Of a DNA stretch of 20,301 nt, positions 12,958-20,100 are shown piece by piece; the stretch's first letter is position 1, and every line of letters begins with the position of its first letter. The DNA is taken from positions 1 through 20,301 of IMG/VR virus record IMGVR_UViG_3300018080_000693. The stretch is one strand, 5' to 3'. The notes beneath the pieces are model-generated. The model had not been told where the DNA came from and made no database searches. It worked only from the letters and a program-made list of their open reading frames with translations. This stretch comes from a virus. The translations under genes were made by a program, and so were the position numbers.

Positions 12958-13773
12958 ATGCCTATTAAACAAAATCAAATAGCGGGTGAACCTAATGTAT
13001 TGGATAGCCTTTCGTCCGCTCCGTCAACTGGAAGCGGGGTAGGAACTTTTTGGGTTAAGGATATAGGTGGCGGTCAAACCGAAGGTTATTTTGCTGATGA
13101 GGCCGGTAATGAAATCCAGATAACAAATGGTGGAGCTCTGAAGATGGGAGCTTTGGATGATATTAGTGATGTAGATGCCGCTTCCCCTTCTGACGGTCAA
13201 GTCCTGACTTGGAATAACAGTGCTAGTAAATGGGAAGCTCAAACCCCGTCATCAAGTGGAGAAGCTAATACAGCTTCTAACGTAGGTACGGGGTCTGAGG
13301 TTTTTAAAGAAAAGTCCGGAGTTGATTTAAGATTTAGAAAAATAAAAGCTGGTACTAATGTTATTGTGACTCAGAATGCCGATGATGTAGAAATTTCATC
13401 CAGTGGAGGAACTCCTTCAAATGAATTTAGAGTAGAGCTGGGATCTGGTTCTACTATAGCAGATAAAGTTTCCAATGCCCCAGTAGGTGGTATTCCCTCC
13501 GGCTGGAGTATTGTGGATGCTACAGATGGAAGTGTTGATGCCCAACTTTCAGGAGCTGCCGATGATATAGTTTTTATTCATGGGGAATCCAAGGCAGCCT
13601 TAGTTGTGACGGCAGTAAAAATAGATGGTTTATTTGGTGGAGCTTTGAATGTAGATTTTACAGCAGCTGGTGTTATAAAAACTGAAACTAATAATTATAA
13701 TCAGACTAGAGTTACGGGTTTTAACACAGCTATTGGAAATAATGCTTCAATAATATTTTTAAAGATTATATAA
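12958..13773 (+). CDS. Short modular fibre protein with SNVG module
   Basis: A 271-aa protein. Residues 25-60 carry 'GTFWVKDIGGGQTEGYFAD' and 'GNEIQIT', a motif common near the N-terminus of small phage fibre proteins. Residues 67-97 (DDISDVDAASPSDGQVLTW, then 'KWEAQTP') are a second common fibre motif. Residues 101-151 are the SNVG module also found in the preceding gene. The C-terminal about 115 residues (from 'FRVELGSGSTIADK') form a beta-rich domain ending 'ASIIFLKII', unrecognised, and could be the binding tip or trimerisation part. AAGGAG at 12945-12950 sits 7 nt before the ATG, one of the best ribosome sites here, so high expression is possible. The stop is 11 bp from the next ATG. Confidence 0.72.
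   Translation: MPIKQNQIAGEPNVLDSLSSAPSTGSGVGTFWVKDIGGGQTEGYFADEAGNEIQITNGGALKMGALDDISDVDAASPSDGQVLTWNNSASKWEAQTPSSSGEANTASNVGTGSEVFKEKSGVDLRFRKIKAGTNVIVTQNADDVEISSSGGTPSNEFRVELGSGSTIADKVSNAPVGGIPSGWSIVDATDGSVDAQLSGAADDIVFIHGESKAALVVTAVKIDGLFGGALNVDFTAAGVIKTETNNYNQTRVTGFNTAIGNNASIIFLKII
13258..13410 (+). repeat. SNVG module, copy 2 (residues 101-151)
   Basis: Contains 'GEANTASNVGTGSEVFKEK', 'DLRFRKIKAGTNVIVT' and 'DDVEISSSGGTP'. It matches 12095-12250 element by element, including 'RKIKAG' and a GGTP end. Confidence 0.75.
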
Positions 13774-13784
13774 GGATATAAATA

Positions 13785-14834
13785 ATGTTATCTACTAGTG
13801 TTGCCATTATAAACCCAGCGTCAATTGGAGGAGGTCAATATACTTTTGATCTTTATTTTAGCGATTCTGCTAGAGCTAAATTTTTAAGAGCTGGGGATTA
13901 TGTAGAGGATAATGTAGGAAATAGATATTCGATAGATACTTGGAGTGGGTCTCCTAGTGATTTTGTCTCCGGTAGTTCAGTTACGACAACTTACGTGGAC
14001 ACTGATACTTTACCGGCAGTTTCTACTGGATATGATTCTACAGTAGTTACTCCAGATCAAATTGATGTACGACCTCAAATGAGGACTCAGGGAATTGTAG
14101 GAAACATTTCTTTATATTCCGGTCAAGATTATGAATATCAATTACAGGCTTCTTGGAATGATTCTGTCGAAGAAAATAAGGCACAAGTAGGTGATAGTAT
14201 TTTAGATGCTTCTGGAAAAGAGTTTGAAATTTCTTATTTAGATGGAAGCAAATTCGCTACCTTTTTTAGGATGAAAGAGGTAGAAAAGGAAGGTATAGCG
14301 CCTATTTCGGGAGATGCCTCACTTTATAGACCTACTGTTAATAATAGTTTTTATCAAGGAAATGCTTTATCTGATCCTGCTAGAACTAATATTTTTAACA
14401 GAGATAAATTTTTAATAGATGTTCAATTAGCTTCTGATACGGCTTTGGAATCTACTTTAGATAATACTTCAGGATCTTCTATTGCAGCTGAAGTTCCTGT
14501 TTGTTCAGTATCAGGTGATATGGAGTTAATAGATGTTTCAGATGAGGCTAAAATATTTGCTTTAGCAGGAATTACTAAGGCCGCAGTTAACAATGGAGCT
14601 AAGGGGACTATTGTGACAGCCGGCTTGCTAAAGAACGTATCTATTACAGGAAACGTAGACGATCCTGTTTTTATTAGTAAATCTGGAGGATTGACTACTA
14701 CTAAACCAAGCCTTGGAGTGGCTGGTTTTGTTGCTGGTGATTTTGTTGTGCAAGTTGGAGTGTTATTAGAAAATCAATCAAATCCAGCAAATAAGGATTT
14801 AAAAATAAATTTTGAAATGCGAGGACAAATTTAG
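13785..14834 (+). CDS. Structural protein with an internal duplication and C-terminal decoration-like domain
   Basis: A 349-aa protein of unrecognised overall family. Residues 16-54 ('GGQYTFDLYFSDSARAKF', 'AGDYVEDNVGNRYSI') and 113-154 ('GQDYEYQLQASWNDSVEE', 'VGDSILDASGKEFEI') look like an internal duplicate: Y.(F/Y).L, a D/S turn, (A/V)GD...D..G..(Y/F).I. Residues 185-215 contain 'NNSFYQGN' and 'DPARTNIFNRDKFLIDVQ'. Residues 246-349 have 'AAVNNGAKGTIVTAG', 'DDPVFISKSGGLTTTKP' and 'VQVGVLLEN', the 'G...V...G.....V.(D/N).(V/I)(F/Y).....G.LT...P......VG' order of beta-tulip-type decoration domains, also at the end of the 560-aa protein. AAGGA at 13772-13776 precedes the ATG. A role in fibre or baseplate structure is inferred. 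Confidence 0.68.
   Translation: MLSTSVAIINPASIGGGQYTFDLYFSDSARAKFLRAGDYVEDNVGNRYSIDTWSGSPSDFVSGSSVTTTYVDTDTLPAVSTGYDSTVVTPDQIDVRPQMRTQGIVGNISLYSGQDYEYQLQASWNDSVEENKAQVGDSILDASGKEFEISYLDGSKFATFFRMKEVEKEGIAPISGDASLYRPTVNNSFYQGNALSDPARTNIFNRDKFLIDVQLASDTALESTLDNTSGSSIAAEVPVCSVSGDMELIDVSDEAKIFALAGITKAAVNNGAKGTIVTAGLLKNVSITGNVDDPVFISKSGGLTTTKPSLGVAGFVAGDFVVQVGVLLENQSNPANKDLKINFEMRGQI
14520..14831 (+). repeat. Decoration-like domain, copy 1 (residues 246-349)
   Basis: Shares with 16332-16739 the order: 'ELIDV/ELSLV' strand, I(T/A)..A, a V.G segment, 'DPVFI/EPIYL', 'SGGLTTTKP/SGALTNTAP', 'VVQVGV/VVKVGV', and a short D(L/V).I.(F/I)E end. Confidence 0.6.
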
Positions 14835-14842
14835 GATAATTT

Positions 14843-14846
14843 GAGG
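14843..14846 (+). promoter_or_regulatory. Ribosome binding site that decides the small gene's start
   Basis: GAGG lies 6 nt before the ATG at 14853. This favours 14853 over an in-frame TTG at 14841, which has only AGGA at 14833-14836 with a tight 4-nt spacing. Confidence 0.6.
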
Positions 14847-14852
14847 TATAAT

Positions 14853-15056
14853 ATGATAGAGAGGCAAAGAAAAATTGATATTAATAAAATGGATATTGAA
14901 ACCGCAGACGCCGTTAGCAAGCAATTGGGTGATAAAGTAAACACTATATTAAAAAAAGCGTATAAAGAAGCGAATGCTTTATTGAATATTTATGGTTTAA
15001 AATTTGAAATAGGTTATGATATTCAACCTATTTCTTCAGACAAAGAAGGAGAATAA
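14853..15056 (+). CDS. Small helical protein (67 aa), unknown, between fibre genes
   Basis: A small charged protein. Residues about 12-48 of the ATG-started form are predicted by eye as a long amphipathic helix ('DIETADAVSKQLGDKV', 'TILKKAYKEANALLNIYG'), followed by a short strand ('LKFEIGYDIQP') and an acidic tail (SDKEGE). There is no signal peptide, no Cys and no known motif. An in-frame TTG at 14841 would add four residues, but GAGG spacing supports ATG 14853. The gap to the upstream gene is 18 bp and to the next gene 3 bp. Its place just before the fibre gene raises the idea of a fibre assembly chaperone or minor structural protein; nothing in the sequence proves either. Confidence 0.7.
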   Translation: MIERQRKIDINKMDIETADAVSKQLGDKVNTILKKAYKEANALLNIYGLKFEIGYDIQPISSDKEGE

Positions 15057-15059
15057 TAT

Positions 15060-16742
15060 ATGGCTGACATTAGTAGGATTTCCCGATTATTAAATGGGGT
15101 TCAACGAGGCATTGATCTTCCTAATAACTCGCTAGTAATGCAGAGTTTGAAGGTCAGTTCCGATGGTGGATCGACTTCTACCGAATTAACTAAAACTATT
15201 TTAGATCAACTGATAACACACAGAATCAGTGATGGTTCCGATCACTCTATTGTTGTTTCCAACCAGACACATGCTACTGGAGATGGATCAGACCACGCTG
15301 ACGTAGCAACCAACACTACTCATAGTACTGGTGACGGTAGTGACCATGCTGACGTAGCATCCAATACCACTCATAGTACTGGTGACGGTAGTGACCATGC
15401 TGATGTAGCATCGAATACTACACATAGAACTAGTAATGGTTCTGACCATAGTTATGTTGGTAATTTGCAGAGTTTATCTGGTGTTGCTGCTGGATCTGCT
15501 GATCTAGGCTCGTTTACTGGATCTACTATTCCAGATTCGCAGACAATGAAGCAGGCATTGCAGGCTTTAGAAACTTATGCTGAAGCTTCAAGATCTTTAA
15601 TTAACAATTTTGAATGGCTAAACTCAGCTAAAGATTATATCGCAGATAATACGCAAGCCCCACCTACAGAAGTTAGTGGTGATAGATATATTCTTTCCCA
15701 TGATGGTGGCTCTCCACATGCAGATTGGGATGGCGCTAGTGCTGGTGATGTAGTTGAATTTGACGGATCTTCTTGGAATGCTACCACTCCATCACTTGGA
15801 ACTTTCATTTCTGCTGACGATGAAGCTGATGTGTTGTACTATTGGGGCGGATCTTCTTGGGCATCTAAGGCTTTTGAATCAACAACTGCGAGTACTGGTT
15901 TAACAAAATCAAGTTTTGATATTCAATTGGCTGACGCAGCTGCTGCTAATGGTATACAGGTTTCTAGTGGCGCTATTTCTGCTGTAGTTGATGACAGTTC
16001 AATTGAAATTAATGGTTCTAATCAAATAGCTATTAAAACAGGTGGAGTTTCTAACGCTGAAGTAGCTGCTGATGCCGCAATCGTAGAATCTAAACTATCT
16101 CTTGATTATAGTACTTCTAGTTTAAATACTGCTGTTTCTAACGCACAAAGCGAAATTGACGGTATTGAAACTGCAATGGGATCTGTGATAGATTCTAATG
16201 GTGATTACAGTGCCCACAGTGGTACTAATTATATAGACGGTAATTCAAATGTAACTGAGGATTTAACAGATTTAGATACTCAGGTTAAATCTAACACAGA
16301 TGCGATAGCCGCTATTTCAGTCGCTGCTATTAAAGAAGACTTGGTTGCTGGCGAATCTTTCCTTTCTGCAAATGCTCCTTTCGCAGTAAGATGGGGTGTT
16401 ACAGATCTTGATACTCCAGAAACCGCTGGAAGAGTTTACAAAGCAGATCCAACTGAACTTAGTTTAGTTAAGAGCGGTGGAAATAAAGATCCATTTCATG
16501 TTATTGGTATAGCAAATCCAGCATCAGATGTTGCTGCTAGTGAAAGTATGGAAGTTGTTAAGCATGGCCCTGTTACTGTTTCAAGTCATGGTCTTGCTGT
16601 TGGCGAACCTATTTATTTAGATTCAAGTGGAGCTTTAACAAATACAGCTCCTTCTGCAGCTAGTGAAGCAGTAGTTAAAGTTGGAGTTGCAAAAGATGCT
16701 AACGTTATTGATGTAGCAATTGAGATAATGGGAGTTAACTAA
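15060..16742 (+). CDS. Tail fibre with five His-containing 17-residue repeats
   Basis: A 560-aa protein. Residues 1-35 have 'RISRLLNGVQRGIDLP', a common phage fibre start. Residues 53-137 are five tandem 17-residue repeats (T-H-x3-(D/N)-G-S-D-H), listed separately. Residues 139-175 carry 'AAGSADLGSFTGSTIPDS' and 'ALQALETYAE', recurrent in fibre proteins. Residues 185-272 ('NSAKDYIADNTQAPP', 'SGDRYILS', 'DGSSWN', 'YYWGGSSWASK') resemble the DUF2793-like domain. Residues 365-410 ('MGSVIDSNGDYSAHSGTN', 'DLTDLDTQVKSN') are another widespread fibre motif, probably coiled-coil to beta. Residues 425-560 form a decoration-like C-terminal domain. It is a trimeric adhesin-type protein by analogy. AGGAG at 15047-15051 precedes the ATG by 8 nt. 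Confidence 0.76.
   Translation: MADISRISRLLNGVQRGIDLPNNSLVMQSLKVSSDGGSTSTELTKTILDQLITHRISDGSDHSIVVSNQTHATGDGSDHADVATNTTHSTGDGSDHADVASNTTHSTGDGSDHADVASNTTHRTSNGSDHSYVGNLQSLSGVAAGSADLGSFTGSTIPDSQTMKQALQALETYAEASRSLINNFEWLNSAKDYIADNTQAPPTEVSGDRYILSHDGGSPHADWDGASAGDVVEFDGSSWNATTPSLGTFISADDEADVLYYWGGSSWASKAFESTTASTGLTKSSFDIQLADAAAANGIQVSSGAISAVVDDSSIEINGSNQIAIKTGGVSNAEVAADAAIVESKLSLDYSTSSLNTAVSNAQSEIDGIETAMGSVIDSNGDYSAHSGTNYIDGNSNVTEDLTDLDTQVKSNTDAIAAISVAAIKEDLVAGESFLSANAPFAVRWGVTDLDTPETAGRVYKADPTELSLVKSGGNKDPFHVIGIANPASDVAASESMEVVKHGPVTVSSHGLAVGEPIYLDSSGALTNTAPSAASEAVVKVGVAKDANVIDVAIEIMGVN
15216..15470 (+). repeat. Five tandem 51-bp in-frame repeats (17-residue units)
   Basis: Units cover residues 53-69, 70-86, 87-103, 104-120 and 121-137, with consensus THSTGDGSDHADVASNT. 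Histidines fall at unit positions 2 and 10 in every copy (54/62, 71/79, 88/96, 105/113, 122/130). Copies 3 (15318-15368) and 4 (15369-15419) differ at only 3 of 51 bases, all silent, which points to recent duplication or gene conversion. Outer copies are degenerate. Confidence 0.9.
16332..16739 (+). repeat. Decoration-like domain, copy 2 (residues 425-560)
   Basis: Contains 'MEVVKHGPVTVSSHGLAVG', 'EPIYLDSSGALTNTAPS' and 'VVKVGVAKDANVIDVAIE'. This element order is typical of beta-tulip capsid or tail decoration domains and parallels 14520-14831. Confidence 0.62.
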
Positions 16743-16752
16743 GAGGAGATAG

Positions 16753-17082
16753 ATGGCTAAGTTCCTTAGATTAGTAAACGGTGTTCCTAGAATGGTGGAT
16801 GAGTCAGCCTCACCCACCATCTATGACGAAAGTATAGACGTAGTGTCCGGTACTCCCGGGGCTGGAGAAATCCAAGGCCCCGTAAGTGCCGGTACACCCG
16901 TCACATTACCAAGTAGTAAAACGTATGATAGTGAAGAATTAGAAGTCTGGCTAAATAATGTTAGATTAGAAGTTGTGGCAGACTATAACTATGAAGGCTC
17001 CACCCCTAGAACTCAAGTTAGTTTTACTTTTAATTTAGAAGTAGGCGATGTTGTTAGGTTCAGGATTGATAGAGGGGCTTAA
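16753..17082 (+). CDS. Single-module protein paralogous to the R module of the 837-aa fibre
   Basis: A 109-aa protein. Residues 1-18 (MAKFLRLVNGVPRMVDES) form a short conserved-looking start, also reminiscent of 'SRLLNGVQR' in the preceding gene. Residues 24-106 are a single R module: 'YDESIDVVSG', 'IQGPVSAGTPVTLPS', 'LEVWLNNVRLEV', 'LEVGDVVRFRID'. They align throughout with residues 448-544 of the 837-aa protein. A module otherwise found inside a large fibre is therefore here a separate gene. It may be a fibre cap, adaptor or collar subunit that binds between the neighbouring large proteins; this is inference. A strong AGAGGAGA at 16743-16749 precedes the ATG; the gap to the previous stop is 10 bp. 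Confidence 0.74.
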   Translation: MAKFLRLVNGVPRMVDESASPTIYDESIDVVSGTPGAGEIQGPVSAGTPVTLPSSKTYDSEELEVWLNNVRLEVVADYNYEGSTPRTQVSFTFNLEVGDVVRFRIDRGA

Positions 17083-17101
17083 AAAATAAAAGGATAAAAA
17101 T

Positions 17102-20100
17102 ATGGCCGGTGTAAAAATTGATGCACGACAAATAATTTCGAGAGATGCTCTTGATCAACTAAAAGGCTCAGCTAATACTGAACTTGACGATCTTTTACGG
17201 GCAATAAATTCAGAAATAACTCCCCCGCTTAGAATGGACGCCTCCAGTCCTGCTGATTTAACAGTTAGTATAGGAGCTGTTCAGATAAGCGACTCTGAAA
17301 ATAACAGAGTTAAATCGGGAGCTCATATAAACGGAACCCTTCCGACTTTTACTTCGGGAAGTATAACTTTTCCATCCTCTAGCGGTGGCACAGTGACCAT
17401 TTCTCCCGGAACTAATACTACTGTAAGTATTACTAGTAATAATTATAGAAAGGGTTTAATCTATTTAAAAGAAAACGGGGATTTGGATATAGCTTTTGGC
17501 GTAGAAAACGCCACTGAAGCAAATGCTACGGTTCCCGATGTTATAGTTAATACATACCCAATTGGTTATGTTACTTTATTTAATAACGCTGGAACTATTG
17601 ATAATGTTAGTCAGGATAAAATAGTTCAGTTTTTCTACCCTTCGGGTATTCGTGGTAGTAATTCCCCTCTTGACTCGGCTTCTGGAGGACCTCTGTTTCT
17701 AGCATCCTCTACTAAAAGTGCTAATTATACTATAACTGATACTGATAATTTATCAGTTATATTAGTAGACGACACTTCCTCAGATAGAACTATCACGCTA
17801 CCAACCGCAACAGATAATACTGGTAGATTTATTATTATTAAAAACGTTTCTTCTGATGGTGGGAAAGTCACAGTTGATGGGGAAGGTAGTGAAACCATTG
17901 ATGACGTATTAACTAAAGATTTACTTTATATAAATGATTTTATAGCAGTGCATTGTGATGGAAGTAATTGGAATATTGTAGCTACAAATATTAGAGGTGA
18001 GTGGTTTAGTTATTTTAATAACTTTGTCGCTCCAGCAGAAAGCACCGATTTAACTCAAAATACTATTACAATAGTCGATTACACCAATCTTGGGTCAGAT
18101 ACGTGGGTGATAAGAACTCCTCAAGGAGATGTTACTTTAACAGAAGGAACAGATTTTACAGCAGCGACAAGCAACGATGCTACGGCATCTAGTTTACAGT
18201 CAGCTATTGCTGCAATAGCAGGATACGAAAGTTCCACAGTAGACGGAGCAGTTATTTCTCTTGTCTGTGATTATAAGATAGAGATGACTCCAAGTGACAA
18301 TTCAAATGCAACCACTAAGATTAATAACCCTAATGCGTTTGAAGTATTCTTTGATGATAGACATCCATATTATGGTGAAGAGAAACTGATCATTGAAGAT
18401 TTAATACCTACTGGTAAGGCCGACTTTGACGGACTTCCAATATATGAAGTAAAAATCAAAGGTGATAAGTACGGATATTGGAGAGATAAGATAAAAGCAG
18501 TTGGAAGTTGGAAGTTTTACTCAGCAGCGGCTGGTCAAGGAATATTTTTAGATAATGAAGATGGATCTTATTTGGAAGTTTCTGGTAGATATACAGATGT
18601 ATATTTGCTTGGCAGAGTACATAGTTCTACTCAGATTTCTGATTTTAACGTATATGAAAATGGGGTGGATAGTGGTAATGACCTAAGTTTAATAGGGTCT
18701 GGAGTATTGCTTAATTTAAGTTTTAATGCACTTAATCAAATCGAAATTAAAAAAGGGTTTTCTTCTGGGTTGAATTCTATTAAACTTCAAGCACAAACTT
18801 CAGGTACTGATGATGCATTGATTTTTGGTTTCATAATAAACAACAGCGATTCAAGCACTAACATAGGTTATACCAAGGGCGATTCTTATATAAGTGGGTA
18901 TAAAGATTCTCATACTTCAGAAAATGAACTTGTAAAACCCGCAAGTTATACAGGCGAACATGGCGCAAGGGTTATTCAGTATCAAACAAGAACAGGCATT
19001 GAAACTGCCTATACAGAATCAGATAGGCCGGCAGACGCTTCTAGCGTGTCTGGATCTTCAGGTACCACAGGATTGACAGTAGGATCTGGAGGAACAGTAT
19101 ATAAAAATGGTGACATGGTAAGAATCACAGAGGGTTCAAACGAAGAGATTAATTGTATAGCTTCGGGTGGTGGTACAGGATCTTGGACAATGAAGAACAA
19201 CTTGTCTGCTACTTATACAAGTGCGACAATTGAGTTTTATGGTCATACAGGAGATTCGGTAACAGATCTTTATAGTGAAGATATTAGAAGAATACATTAT
19301 AGAGAATTTCCTGAATTCAGTAGTGGTAGTGGATCAGGTCAAGATAAGGCTGGTGTATTAGAGGATGGTGTTACTTCTTTGGTAGGTAATGACCTAGTAT
19401 TTACACAGGGTTATATTGGTAATACAGCAAGTGCACAAGATGATTATGTTATTTTTAGTGCTTTTTGTTCTGGTTTAAGACTTTTTGGTAAAGATTACAC
19501 TGGAACAAATTTTATGCAGGTTATTGTAGATGGAACAGAAGTTAATAATTTTAATAATCAATCATTGTCTGGTGTAGCAGGAGATCGATATTTTGATATA
19601 GCAAGTGATTTACCGCTTGGACTTCATACATTTAAGATTTCTGCAAATATAGCAAATGGCAACTTCTTGATAAAAGAATTTATCCCACTTCAACCAAAGA
19701 AACCAGTAATCACGGAAGATCATATCGAATTAAGAGATTATTGCGTATTGGCAGATCATGTTCCGTTCACGGGTGCATCTAACGTACTTAAAATAGATCA
19801 AGGCGTTGTAAGATATCATTGTGACCGATATTTTCATTACAATAATGTGGATGATAATGGAGATTGGGGTAGAACTGGATATAACGCTAATATTGGTGGT
19901 CGTCATATATATGGCGCAGATCAAAATGATTATCTCGAACTTACTAAGTGGTGTCGGGGCTTTGTATTAAGGTATGAAGATGCAGACAATGCTTCTGAAC
20001 AAGTTGGCATTAAAATAAATGGATTGGATGCTACAACTGCGAATTTCGCTAATTTAACTACGAGTTATTCGGATACAGATCCCTTTAATGGCACTGATGA

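Noticed and set aside
14841-14855. TTG start for the small protein
   Set aside because: GAGG at 14843-14846 would lie inside the extended reading and is ideally spaced for ATG 14853.
15216-15470. Regular 51-bp repeats as a CRISPR-like array
   Set aside because: The repeats are contiguous, in frame and coding, without unique spacers; they form a protein repeat.
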